From Magicicada septendecula (taxonomy: Eukaryota > Arthropoda > Insecta > Hemiptera > Cicadidae), in assembly GCA_034769895.1 (NCBI GenBank), contig CM068372.1, positions 383,055,910-383,119,909 of the forward strand: DNA of 64,000 bases, given 5' to 3'. The translations under genes were made by a program, and so were the position numbers. This document shows positions 49,078-61,798 of the stretch, piece by piece; within the stretch, counting starts at the first letter, position 1; every line of letters starts with the position of its first letter. The notes under the pieces are model-generated. The model did no database searches, was not told the origin of the DNA, and saw only the letters and a program-made list of their open reading frames with translations.

Positions 49078-50100
49078 ATGGCAACATCAGGAAGTATTAG
49101 TATGGAGGCAATCACTAAAGTGATGGGAAACCTTATGGACGAATATGGAATAAGACAAAATGTATGTGCTAGATTAGATAGACAAATAGAGGAATTTAAA
49201 ACTGATAAGTCACTATTAGGTGAAAAAGTAAAAGAATATAATACAATACTAAGAGAAGGAGCAAAAGAGAAAATTAGCGACATAAATACGCACATAGCGT
49301 CAGTAGAAGGTGAAGAATTCATAGTAGTTGAAAATACGTGTGTAATTACTAACGATAATTATAAAGTAATTAACATTACGGAAGAGAAGCAAATTAAGGT
49401 TAATAAAACGTACCTTATTAATAGTGATATTCCAAGTGTGAAACACACACACAATAGTAAGTCACACAGGATGACACATGTGAAACACATAAGACACTAC
49501 ACTTACGGAGATAAATATCACTGTAGGTATAACAAGAAACGTAGTAATTTATCTAGACGAAACACTACGCAAAATTGTGGTAAGTATGATGTTAGATATA
49601 CGCACGATAATTATAAAGCGAACGATAATTATAACTGTAATTATAATAACTATGGTGAGTATTATCATAAACGACGCACAAAAGAATGTTTCATGGTATA
49701 TGTAAAACGCAGACTAACTACTAAAAAATGCGTTCGTCAAAAGCAGCTATGCGGAGAGAAGGAGAGAATTATGAAATGCGACCGTTACGAGAGAAATAGA
49801 GGGAGGATAAAGTATTCACCCTATAGACAAGTGGATCACGCGATAAAGGCAGCAACAATTCAACGCAGCGACGAACAGGTGACTTCTACGATAAAAACAA
49901 ATGTCGCAGTAATACAATGGAACGCGGATGTTGTTTACATGAGGGTGAGAACAATGGTAAGCACGGCGACTACGCTACAAAGGAACAATATACGTCCGGT
50001 AGACGACGGACAATGCAATTGTTATGACGAGGGGTGTAAGATCGAACTACAAACTGAACTCAGAACTCAATACCCGAATGGAATGAATAATTATTTTTAA
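49078..50100 (+). CDS. Gag-position frame (U10)
   Basis: Open over 340 codons, the only such copy in the right half of the window. It has several replacements from U1, some shared with U5-U12. Product unrecognised. Confidence 0.5.
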   Translation: MATSGSISMEAITKVMGNLMDEYGIRQNVCARLDRQIEEFKTDKSLLGEKVKEYNTILREGAKEKISDINTHIASVEGEEFIVVENTCVITNDNYKVINITEEKQIKVNKTYLINSDIPSVKHTHNSKSHRMTHVKHIRHYTYGDKYHCRYNKKRSNLSRRNTTQNCGKYDVRYTHDNYKANDNYNCNYNNYGEYYHKRRTKECFMVYVKRRLTTKKCVRQKQLCGEKERIMKCDRYERNRGRIKYSPYRQVDHAIKAATIQRSDEQVTSTIKTNVAVIQWNADVVYMRVRTMVSTATTLQRNNIRPVDDGQCNCYDEGCKIELQTELRTQYPNGMNNYF

Positions 50101-50810
50101 AATAAAATAATATTACTATTAATTATTAATAATAATATAAGAGAGTATAATTAAGAATGTTATTTATTAAGGATATGATAGCAAATAAAAAAAGAAATAT
50201 TAGTGAAAAGAAATAAAGAATATTATTTGAAAGGGTTAATTAAGAATTGTATTATTGATGGTAAGGAATGCTATTGTAGAGAAATATTTAAGAAAGTAAT
50301 GGTAAAAGATGTTATTGTTGTTATTAATATGAAGAAAGGGTTAGGAATGGAAATAATTGCCATAATTGTTAGAACGACTGATCAAGCGAACACTTAATGA
50401 AGATACAAGGACACAGAAGAAAGCGAGAGTGAAAAGTCAAAAGGGCAGAGACTACTTAGGATTAAGGGCTTCGAGAAAAATATCGTTGTTTTCCAAGACA
50501 GTTCCTCTGTAACCGATCATGCGACACACTACAAAGCTAAAAGAGTATTCTGTTACGGAAGTGTATTTCAGGAAAGTAGTAGTGATCAGAAAGGTAATGT
50601 TAAAGAAATGTAATAAAAGGTAATGAATGTTAATGTATTGTATAAGTAATGTATTAGATAAAGTAATGCCATGTTAAGAAAAGAGTTAAGGAAGATTAGA
50701 AGCGAAGGTAAGAATGTATGAGTAAGATAATGTAAAATTAAGGACCGAATTTACACACATATGTAGGAAGAAAGAGTATACAGAAGGAGAACAAAGGAGA
50801 GCTAATTGCA

Positions 50811-51572
50811 GTGGATTTTCTGGGACCACTACCGCGATCAAGTCGAGGTGTGAAGCACATATTGGTATGTATCGATGTGTTTTCCAAGGCAGTCCGACTG
50901 TACCCAATTATGCGACCCACAACCAAAGTTGTTCTAAAGATACTACTGCAGAAATATATTCCGTTATATGGAAAAATGAAGAAGATACTCAGTGATCAAG
51001 GTGTACAATTCCAAAGTGAAAAATGGGAGAGGACATTAAGGGAAAATGGAATACAACCTGTACTCACATCCATAAGACATCCTCAAGGAAACCTTGCTGA
51101 GAGAGTTAATAAAGAATTAGGTAAATATTTACGAATATATTGCCATGATCAACACAATAAATGGGCAGAATATTTACCATTTCTTGAAAAACCCATTAAC
51201 GAAACTTATAGTGAAGCAACAGGATACACTCCCATGGAATTAGAAGAAGATAAGAAGCCAAACAGATTCTGGACTAAGTATATGAACAAACCTAATAACC
51301 AAAATGTACCTGTACCAATAAGTGTGAAAATTGAATACGCAAAGCAACGGATAATAGAAAGAGGTAACAAGAGAGTAGAGAGATTTAATCTAACTCACAA
51401 GCTACAACAATTCAACGTGGGAGAAAGTATACTACTCAAAGCAAATTCAGTGGGAAAACGGAGTGATAATACGGCAAAGAAATTCTTCAGACTTTATAAT
51501 GGACCGTATACGTTAAGACAGCGAGTAGGACAATACACTTTCATCGTATATGATGAGATACAGAAGAAATAA
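50811..51572 (+). CDS. Integrase segment (U10)
   Basis: Open over 253 codons; protein identical to the U11 and U12 copies. Confidence 0.86.
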   Translation: MDFLGPLPRSSRGVKHILVCIDVFSKAVRLYPIMRPTTKVVLKILLQKYIPLYGKMKKILSDQGVQFQSEKWERTLRENGIQPVLTSIRHPQGNLAERVNKELGKYLRIYCHDQHNKWAEYLPFLEKPINETYSEATGYTPMELEEDKKPNRFWTKYMNKPNNQNVPVPISVKIEYAKQRIIERGNKRVERFNLTHKLQQFNVGESILLKANSVGKRSDNTAKKFFRLYNGPYTLRQRVGQYTFIVYDEIQKK

Positions 51573-51713
51573 ATTGGTAAATTCCACGCAACGTCATTTA
51601 GGAAGTTCTACACATGAAAACAACGAGGTCAATGAAACTAGTCAGATCAGCTGTTTGTTAAAGCCACCCCCCTACTACAAGGTCACGAGCAGTGAGCGTG
51701 TGAAGAGGGGAGG

Positions 51714-53968
51714 TAAGACATTTGTATACACTCCAATTAAGGGTGAAATGACGAATATTATTCTTTATTATTTGTTACATTTTTTCAAGTGTAATAATAA
51801 TAATAATAATAATAATAAATTATAATAAATTTATTAAATTTTTTTTTGTTACCAAGCAGAGGAATAATGCGACAGTACAAATAAGTGATGTACTGAGCAT
51901 TGAATATAAAAATTTAAATTTACCTAATAAACTGTAAATAATTAATAATATATTAGAAATAAGCATGTCAGGGATTGCAAGCTTGGCTCAGACAAAAATA
52001 TGAACAGGTGTTTCGACCTGAATCAACGTGCACACACACACAAATGTAACTGAAAGTGTGTACACCAGTATTTTGCTAGTGTGTGTGAACGCAGGTCTAT
52101 GCAGGCGAGTTTGCCACCCCAAGATGAATAATTGCACAATTACTGTTTTTCTGTAATTATTCATAAACTATAATTAAGAATTAAAATCCAAAACCACAAT
52201 ATAATGTAATAAAATTTACTAAATACTGTGTACGAAAACCACGCGAAAGTGCCACACCGTACGAGTGTAATAGTGAAATAACTGTGTACATCGAAAGGGT
52301 TAAGTTGCAATGTCCAAAATTACAGTGAACATGTGTTGTAAAAATAGGTATAAGATAAGTATAAGAGTATACTTACAGGACTCTGCAATTCGCAGAAAAA
52401 TAAGAAATAGCGAATTTGACAAAGAGTGGGGAACTGAATCCAGAGACAGTTTCTGACATGTCGATTTCGTACCACTGCAGGTGTCGACCAAGACATGGGT
52501 ATAAATAGGACACACAAGCTACAGTGGTTTTCTTTCTTAAATCATCCACGGTGCAGCGGGAGCTTATGCCCGTCCGCACGGCGTATTTATTTTTTTTTTT
52601 TGTAAATAGTTTAAATTTTCCAGTTACATACAACTATGTAACTAAGTTGAAAAGACAATCATTTTTAAATAATAACAGCAGTACATAAGAAGAATTACAT
52701 AAGAAGATCCATTGACGTCAGAAACAGCACGAGGAGAGTTCCAGAGAGAGATACGACGCTGGACAAGAGGAGAGTTCCAGAGAGTGATACGACGCTGGAC
52801 AAGAGGAGAAGAGACACAGCCGACGCTGGAGTGCGAGACGAGGACAACTACAGATGGATCAAAATGATCGAGTATGATTGACGACAATAAGGTGATAAAC
52901 AACTTATTTATATCTTAATCATACAATGAACGCAAAGACAATTAAAGACATTTCTATTTTTTATTTAAAAATAAGAGCCAATGTTTCTTGTAAAGTAGAA
53001 TTAAAATCATAGATGTTTTAGAAATACGATTAACGTAACAAGAGCTCAAATTAATATGAAATAAAATGAATACAAAGCATTTAAATGAAAACAATTAGTA
53101 TTTGAGATAAAACAGTACTGAGAAACAAAAGATAAATTCAATAACTATTAATATTTTGAGTACATTACAATATATAAAAAGAGATTTAAATATTGATTTT
53201 TTGAAACACATTAATTGACTGAGTAGTCTGAAAATGAGATTTTTCTTTAATACCGTAATTAGTAGAATAGAATATTTAGTCAGTAAGGATGTATACAGCA
53301 TAAGCCTTACGGCATAATAACAATTAATAACGAATGTTTTAAATCGAAGTCAGTGCCATGTGCACAATTTTTAATAATATCAAATAAATTTGAAATACCG
53401 TTACAAGTCACATAGAGTTCTTATTGCAGATACACCTGAAACCCAATTTAAATGTTATATTGTTGCATAATTTGTCAATCTTGAACGCGAGACCAGTCAC
53501 GCTAAATTTGTGTATATGTATTTATGTATATGTATTGTTGCATATTTGGCTCCCAAAGAACGTGGGGCTATACAAATTAAAGTACATATAAAAATTCACA
53601 CACATAAATACGTTGCATATATTTGGCGCTCCAAGATCGTGGGGCTCCGCAAACACAAATAGAAGTGTATTTGTATTTGTATTTGAAAGTAATTTTAACA
53701 AAATAAAAATGTTACATATATTTGTCGCCCTGGACGTGGGGCACGACATGCCTAAATTTATGTAAAAAAAATTTTTTGTTACATAAATTGTAGCCCATGA
53801 ACGTATGGCCCGATCCCCATCATTTAACTATTAAAATTTTTTATGTAGCTTAATGGTTGCTCTAAAATATAAGAGTGTGTTAAATAAAAAAAAAATGTAT
53901 TATAAGTAATAATTATTTATATTAAACAGTAATTGAATGTAATGTTAATTGATGTGTAATCACACAGC
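51714..53968 (+). repeat. LTR-like block of U11
   Basis: TATA box at 52500-52507, (AAT)8, three TATTTG repeats, candidate primer site at 53969. Confidence 0.65.
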
Positions 53969-54138
53969 TGGCGCCCACAAATAATATTGTTTGTCTATGT
54001 AACAGGTGTAACTGTAATGAGTATTAATAATAACTATTCATAAAAATAAAGAAATAAATCAATAAGTAGGGAACGGTTATCAATAATAATTGTTAAAGAA
54101 TTACTACTAAATAAATATTTTAATAATAATACTTCGAC

Positions 54139-55151
54139 ATGGCAACATCAGGAAGTATTAGTATGGAGGCAATCATTAAAGTGATGGGAAACCTTATGGA
54201 ATAAGACAAAATGTATGTGCTAGATTAGATAGACAAATAGAAGAATTTAAAACTGATAAGTCACTATTAGGTGAAAAAGTAAAAGAATATAATACAATAC
54301 TAAGAGAAGGAGCAAAAGAGAAAATTAGCGACATAAATACGCACATAGCGTCAGTAGAAGGCGAAGAATTCATAGTAGTTGAAAATACGTGTGTAATTAC
54401 TAACGATAATTATAAAGTAATTAACATTACGGAAGAGAAGCAAATTAAGGTTAATAAAACGTACCTTATTAATAGTGATATTCCAAGTGTGAAACACACA
54501 CACAATAGTAAGTCACACAGGATGACACATGTGAAACACATAAGACACTACACTTACGGAGATAAATATCACTGTAGGTATAACAAGAAACGTAGTAATT
54601 TATCTAGACGAAACACTACGCAAAATTGTGGTAAGTATGATGTTAGATATACGCACGATAATTATAAAGCGAACGATAATTATAACTGTAATTATAATAA
54701 CTATGGTGAGTATTATCATAAACGACGCACAAAAGAATGTTTCATGGTATATGTAAAACGCAGACTAACTACTAAAAAATGCGTTCGTCAAAAGCAGCTA
54801 CGCGGAGAGAAGGAGAGAATTATGAAATGCGACCGTTATGAGAGAAATAGAGGGAGGATAAAGTATTCACCCTATAGACAAGTGGATCACGCGATAAAGG
54901 CAGCAACAATTCAACGCAGCGACGAACAGGTGACTTCTACGATAAAAACAAATGTCGCAGTAATACAATGGAACGCGGATGTTGTTTACACGAGGGTGAG
55001 AACAATGGTAAGCACGGCGACTACGCTACAAAGGAACAATATACGTCCGGTAGACGACGGACAATGCAATTGTTATGACGAGGGGTGTAAGATCGAACTA
55101 CAAACTGAACTCAGAACTCAATACCCGAATGGAATGAATAATTATTTTTAA
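54139..55151 (+). pseudogene. Gag-position frame, broken (U11)
   Basis: About one break, of the form shared with U5-U9 and U12. Confidence 0.5.
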
Positions 55152-55861
55152 AATAAAATAATATTACTATTAATTATTAATAATAATATAAGAGAGTATA
55201 ATTAAGAATGTTATTTATTAAGGATATGATAGCAAATAAAAAAAAAAATATTAGTGAAAAGAAATAAAGAATATTATTTGAAAGGGTTAATTAAGAAATG
55301 TATTATTGATGGTAAGGAATGCTATTGTAGAGAAATATTTAAGAAAGTAATGGTAAAAGATGTTATTGTTGTTATTAATATGAAGAAAGGGTTAGGAATG
55401 GAAATAATTGCCATAATTGTTAGAACGACTGATCAAGCGAACACTTAATGAAGATACAAGGACACAGAAGAAAGCGAGAGTGAAAAGTCAAAAGGGCAGA
55501 GACTACTTAGGATTAAGGGCTTCGAGTTAAATATCGTTGTTTTCCAAGACAGTTCCTCTGTAACCGATCATGCGACACACTACAAAGCTAAAAGAGTATT
55601 CTGTTACGGAAGTGTATTTCAGGAAAGTAGTAGCGATCAGAAAGGTAATGTTAAAGAAATGTAATAAAAGGTAATGAATGTTAATGTATTGTATAAGTAA
55701 TGTATTAGATAAAGTAATGCCATGTTAAGAAAAGAGTTAAGGAAGATTAGAAGTGAAGGTAAGAATGTATGAGTAAGATAATGTAAAATTAAGGACCGAA
55801 TTTACACACATATGTAGGAAGAAAGAGTATACAGAAGGAGAACAAAGGAGAGCTAATTGCA

Positions 55862-56623
55862 GTGGATTTTCTGGGACCACTACCGCGATCAAGTCGAGGT
55901 GTGAAGCACATATTGGTATGTATCGATGTGTTTTCCAAGGCAGTCCGACTGTACCCAATTATGCGACCCACAACCAAAGTTGTTCTAAAGATACTACTGC
56001 AGAAATATATTCCGTTATATGGAAAAATGAAGAAGATACTCAGTGATCAAGGTGTACAATTCCAAAGTGAAAAATGGGAGAGGACATTAAGGGAAAATGG
56101 AATACAACCTGTACTCACATCCATAAGACATCCTCAAGGAAACCTTGCTGAGAGAGTTAATAAAGAATTAGGTAAATATTTACGAATATATTGCCATGAT
56201 CAACACAATAAATGGGCAGAATATTTACCATTTCTTGAAAAACCCATTAACGAAACTTATAGTGAAGCAACAGGATACACTCCCATGGAATTAGAAGAAG
56301 ATAAGAAGCCAAACAGATTCTGGACTAAGTATATGAACAAACCTAATAACCAAAATGTACCTGTACCAATAAGTGTGAAAATTGAATACGCAAAGCAACG
56401 GATAATAGAAAGAGGTAACAAGAGAGTAGAGAGATTTAATCTAACTCACAAGCTACAACAATTCAACGTGGGAGAAAGTATACTACTCAAAGCAAATTCA
56501 GTGGGAAAACGGAGTGATAATACGGCAAAGAAATTCTTCAGACTTTATAATGGACCGTATACGTTAAGACAGCGAGTAGGACAATACACTTTCATCGTAT
56601 ATGATGAGATACAGAAGAAATAA
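55862..56623 (+). CDS. Integrase segment (U11)
   Basis: Open over 253 codons; protein identical to U10 and U12. Confidence 0.86.
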   Translation: MDFLGPLPRSSRGVKHILVCIDVFSKAVRLYPIMRPTTKVVLKILLQKYIPLYGKMKKILSDQGVQFQSEKWERTLRENGIQPVLTSIRHPQGNLAERVNKELGKYLRIYCHDQHNKWAEYLPFLEKPINETYSEATGYTPMELEEDKKPNRFWTKYMNKPNNQNVPVPISVKIEYAKQRIIERGNKRVERFNLTHKLQQFNVGESILLKANSVGKRSDNTAKKFFRLYNGPYTLRQRVGQYTFIVYDEIQKK

Positions 56624-56761
56624 ATTGGTAAATTCCACGCAACGTCATTTAGGAAGTTCTACACATGAAAACGACGAGGTCAATGAAACCAGTCAGATCA
56701 GCTGTTTGTTAAAGCCACCCTACTACAAGGTCACGAGCAGTGAGCGTGTGAAGAGGGGAGG

Positions 56762-59015
56762 TAAGACATTTGTATACACTCCAATTAAGGGTGAAATGAC
56801 GAATATTATTCTTTATTATTTGTTACATTTTTTCAAGTGTAATAATAATAATAATAATAATAATAAATTATAATAAATTTATTAAATTTTTTTTTGTTAC
56901 CAAGCAGAGGAATAATGCGACAGTACAAATAAGTGATGTACTGAGCATTGAATATAAAAATTTAAATTTACCTAATAAACTGTAAATAATTAATAATATA
57001 TTAGAAATAAGCATGTCAGGGATTGCAAGCTTGGCTCAGACAAAAATATGAACAGGTGTTTCGACCTGAATCAACGTGCACACACACACAAATGTAACTG
57101 AAAGTGTGTACACCAGTATTTTGCTAGTGTGTGTGAACGCAGGTCTATGCAGGCGAGTTTGCCACCCCAAGATGAATAATTGCACAATTACTGTTTTTCT
57201 GTAATTATTCATAAACTATAATTAAGAATTAAAATCCAAAACCACAATATAATGTAATAAAATTTACTAAATACTGTGTACGAAAACCACGCGAAAGTGC
57301 CACACCGTACGAGTGTAATAGTGAAATAACTGTGTACATCGAAAGGGTTAAGTTGCAATGTCCAAAATTACAGTGAACATGTGTTGTAAAAATAGGTATA
57401 AGATAAGTATAAGAGTATACTTACAGGACTCTGCAATTCGCAGAAAAATAAGAAATAGCGAATTTGACAAAGAGTGGGGAACTGAATCCAGAGACAGTTT
57501 CTGACATGTCGATTTCGTACCACTGCAGGTGTCGACCAAGACATGGGTATAAATAGGACACACAAGCTACAGTGGTTTTCTTTCTTAAATCATCCACGGT
57601 GCAGCGGGAGCTTATGCCCGTCCGCACGGCGTATTTATTTTTTTTTTTTGTAAATAGTTTAAATTTTCCAGTTACATACAACTATGTAACTAAGTTGAAA
57701 AGACAATCATTTTTAAATAATAACAGCAGTACATAAGAAGAATTACATAAGAAGATCCATTGACGTCAGAAACAGCACGAGGAGAGTTCCAGAGAGAGAT
57801 ACGACGCTGGACAAGAGGAGAGTTCCAGAGAGTGATACGACGCTGGACAAGAGGAGAAGAGACACAGCCGACGCTGGAGTGCGAGACGAGGACAACTACA
57901 GATGGATCAAAATGATCGAGTATGATTGACGACAATAAGGTGATAAACAACTTATTTATATCTTAATCATACAATGAACGCAAAGACAATTAAAGACATT
58001 TCTATTTTTTATTTAAAAATAAGAGCCAATGTTTCTTGTAAAGTAGAATTAAAATCATAGATGTTTTAGAAATACGATTAACGTAACAAGAGCTCAAATT
58101 AATATGAAATAAAATGAATACAAAGCATTTAAATGAAAACAATTAGTATTTGAGATAAAACAGTACTGAGAAACAAAAGATAAATTCAATAACTATTAAT
58201 ATTTTGAGTACATTACAATATATAAAAAGAGATTTAAATATTGATTTTTTGAAACACATTAATTGACTGAGTAGTCTGAAAATGAGATTTTTCTTTAATA
58301 CCGTAATTAGTAGAATAGAATATTTAGTCAGTAAGGATGTATACAGCATAAGCCTTACGGCATAATAACAATTAATAACGAATGTTTTAAATCGAAGTCA
58401 GTGCCATGTGCACAATTTTTAATAATATCAAATAAATTTGAAATACCGTTACAAGTCACATAGAGTTCTTATTGCAGATACACCTGAAACCCAATTTAAA
58501 TGTTATATTGTTGCATAATTTGTCAATCTTGAACGCGAGACCAGTCACGCTAAATTTGTGTATATGTATATGTATTTATGTATATGTATTGTTGCATATT
58601 TGGCTCCCAAAGAATGTGGGGCTATACAAATTAAAGTACATATAAAAATTCACACACATAAATACGTTGCATATATTTGGCGCTCCAAGATCGTGGGGCT
58701 CCGCAAACACAAATAGAAGTGTATTTGTATTTGAAAGTAATTTTAACAAAATAAAAATGTTACATATATTTGTCGCCCTGGACGTGGGGCACGACATGCC
58801 TAAATTTATGTAAAAAAAATTTTTTGTTACATAAATTGTAGCCCATGAACGTATGGCCCGATCCCCATCATTTAACTATTAAAATTTTTTATGTAGCTTA
58901 ATGGTTGCTCTAAAATATAAGAGTGTGTTAAATAAAAAAAAATGTATTATATGTAATAATTATTTATATTAAACAGTAATTGAATGTAATGTTAATTGAT
59001 GTGTAATCACACAGC
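56762..59015 (+). repeat. LTR-like block of U12
   Basis: TATA box at 57548-57555, (AAT)8, two TATTTG repeats, candidate primer site at 59016. It shares with U13 a change inside the first primer-site-like motif. Confidence 0.65.
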
Positions 59016-59185
59016 TGGCGCCCACAAATAATATTGTTTGTCTATGTAACAGGTGTAACTGTAATGAGTATTAATAATAACTATTCATAAAAATAAAGAA
59101 ATAAATCAATAAGTAGGGAACGGTTATCAATAATAATTGTTAAAGAATTACTACTAAATAAATATTTTAATAATAATACTTCGAC

Positions 59186-60188
59186 ATGGCAACATCAGGA
59201 AGTATTAGTATGGAGGCAATCATTAAAGTGATGGGAAACCTTATGGAATAAGACAAAATGTATGTGCTAGATTAGATAGACAAATAGAAGAATTTAAAAC
59301 TGATAAGTCACTATTAGGTGAAAAAGTAAAAGAATATAATACAATACTAAGAGAAGGAGCAAAAGAGAAAATTAGCGACATAAATACGCACATAGCGTCA
59401 GTAGAAGGTGAAGAATTCATAGTAGTTGAAAATACGTGTGTAATTACTAACGATAATTATAAAGTAATTAACATTACGGAAGAGAAGCAAATTAAGGTTA
59501 ATAAAACGTACCTTATTAATAGTGATATTCCAAGTGTGAAACACACACACAATAGTAAGTAACACAGGATGACACATGTGAAACACATAAGACACTACAC
59601 TTACGGAGATAAATATCACTGTAGGTATAACAAGAAACGTAGTAATTTATCTAGACGAAACACTACGCAAAGTATGATGTTAGATATACGCACGATAATT
59701 ATAAAGCGAACGATAATTATAACTGTAATTATAATAACTATGGTGAGTATTATCATAAACGACGCACAAAAGAATGTTTCATGGTATATGTAAAACGCAG
59801 ACTAACTACTAAAAAATGCGTTCGTCAAAAGCAGCTACGCGGAGAGAAGGAGAGAATTATGAAATGCGACCGTTACGAGAGAAATAGAGGGAGGATAAAG
59901 TATTCACCCTATAGACAAGTGGATCACGCGATAAAGGCAGCAACAATTCAACGCAGCGACGAACAGGTGACTTCTACGATAAAAACAAATGTCGCAGTAA
60001 TACAATGGAACGCGGATGTTGTTTACACGAGGGTGAGAACAATGGTAAGCACGGCGACTACGCTACAAAGGAACAATATACGTCCGGTAGACGACGGACA
60101 ATGCAATTGTTATGACGAGGGGTGTAAGATCGAACTACAAACTGAACTCAGAACTCAATACCCGAATGGAATGAATAATTATTTTTAA
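59186..60188 (+). pseudogene. Gag-position frame, broken (U12)
   Basis: The most damaged copy in the window, with about three breaks. Confidence 0.5.
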
Positions 60189-60898
60189 AATAAAATAATA
60201 TTACTATTAATTATTAATAATAATATAAGAGAGTATAATTAAGAATGTTATTTATTAAGGATATGATAGCAAATAAAAAAAGAAATATTAGTGAAAAGAA
60301 ATAAAGAATATTATTTGAAAGGGTTAATTAAGAAATGTATTATTGATGGTAAGGAATGCTATTGTAGAGAAATATTTAAGAAAGTAATGGTAAAAGATGT
60401 TATTGTTGTTATTAATATGAAGAAAGGGTTAGGAATGGAAATAATTGCCATAATTGTTAGAACGACTGATCAAGCGAACACTTAATGAAGATACAAGGAC
60501 ACAGAAGAAAGCGAGAGTGAAAAGTCAAAAGGGCAGAGACTACTTAGGATTAAGGGCTTCGAGAAAAATATCGTTGTTTTCCAAGACAGTTCCTCTGTAA
60601 CCGATCATGCGACACACTACAAAGCTAAAAGAGTATTCTGTTACGGAAGTGTATTTCAGGAAAGTAGTAGCGATCAGAAAGGTAATGTTAAAGAAATGTA
60701 ATAAAAGGTAATGAATGTTAATGTATTGTATAAGTAATGTATTAGATAAAGTAATGCCATGTTAAGAAAAGAGTTAAGGAAGATTAGAAGCGAAGGTAAG
60801 AATGTATGAGTAAGATAATGTAAAATTAAGGACCGAATTTACACACATATGTAGGAAGAAAGAGTATACAGAAGGAGAACAAAGGAGAGCTAATTGCA

Positions 60899-61660
60899 GT
60901 GGATTTTCTGGGACCACTACCGCGATCAAGTCGAGGTGTGAAGCACATATTGGTATGTATCGATGTGTTTTCCAAGGCAGTCCGACTGTACCCAATTATG
61001 CGACCCACAACCAAAGTTGTTCTAAAGATACTACTGCAGAAATATATTCCGTTATATGGAAAAATGAAGAAGATACTCAGTGATCAAGGTGTACAATTCC
61101 AAAGTGAAAAATGGGAGAGGACATTAAGGGAAAATGGAATACAACCTGTACTCACATCCATAAGACATCCTCAAGGAAACCTTGCTGAGAGAGTTAATAA
61201 AGAATTAGGTAAATATTTACGAATATATTGCCATGATCAACACAATAAATGGGCAGAATATTTACCATTTCTTGAAAAACCCATTAACGAAACTTATAGT
61301 GAAGCAACAGGATACACTCCCATGGAATTAGAAGAAGATAAGAAGCCAAACAGATTCTGGACTAAGTATATGAACAAACCTAATAACCAAAATGTACCTG
61401 TACCAATAAGTGTGAAAATTGAATACGCAAAGCAACGGATAATAGAAAGAGGTAACAAGAGAGTAGAGAGATTTAATCTAACTCACAAGCTACAACAATT
61501 CAACGTGGGAGAAAGTATACTACTCAAAGCAAATTCAGTGGGAAAACGGAGTGATAATACGGCAAAGAAATTCTTCAGACTTTATAATGGACCGTATACG
61601 TTAAGACAGCGAGTAGGACAATACACTTTCATCGTATATGATGAGATACAGAAGAAATAA
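60899..61660 (+). CDS. Integrase segment (U12)
   Basis: Open over 253 codons; protein identical to U10 and U11. Confidence 0.86.
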   Translation: MDFLGPLPRSSRGVKHILVCIDVFSKAVRLYPIMRPTTKVVLKILLQKYIPLYGKMKKILSDQGVQFQSEKWERTLRENGIQPVLTSIRHPQGNLAERVNKELGKYLRIYCHDQHNKWAEYLPFLEKPINETYSEATGYTPMELEEDKKPNRFWTKYMNKPNNQNVPVPISVKIEYAKQRIIERGNKRVERFNLTHKLQQFNVGESILLKANSVGKRSDNTAKKFFRLYNGPYTLRQRVGQYTFIVYDEIQKK

Positions 61661-61798
61661 ATTGGTAAATTCCACGCAACGTCATTTAGGAAGTTCTACA
61701 CATGAAAACGACGAGGTCAATGAAACCAGTCAGATCAGCTGTTTGTTAAAGCCACCCTACTACAAGGTCACGAGCAGTGAGCGTGTGAAGAGGGGAGG

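Larger units (their letters stand above)
46656..51713 (+). mobile_element. U10, complete unit (mosaic)
   Basis: This unit is 5058 bp. The variant just after the 36-bp minisatellite is that of U1-U3, and the gag-position frame is open as in U1-U2. Its hairpin loop and integrase follow the right half of the array. This mixture suggests conversion or exchange with a distant unit type. Confidence 0.92.
51714..56761 (+). mobile_element. U11, complete unit
   Basis: This unit is 5048 bp and belongs to the U11-U13 group, which shares LTR variants found nowhere else in the window. It alone of that group has three TATTTG repeats. Confidence 0.92.
56762..61798 (+). mobile_element. U12, complete unit
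   Basis: This unit is 5037 bp, very close to U11 and to the visible part of U13. Confidence 0.92.
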
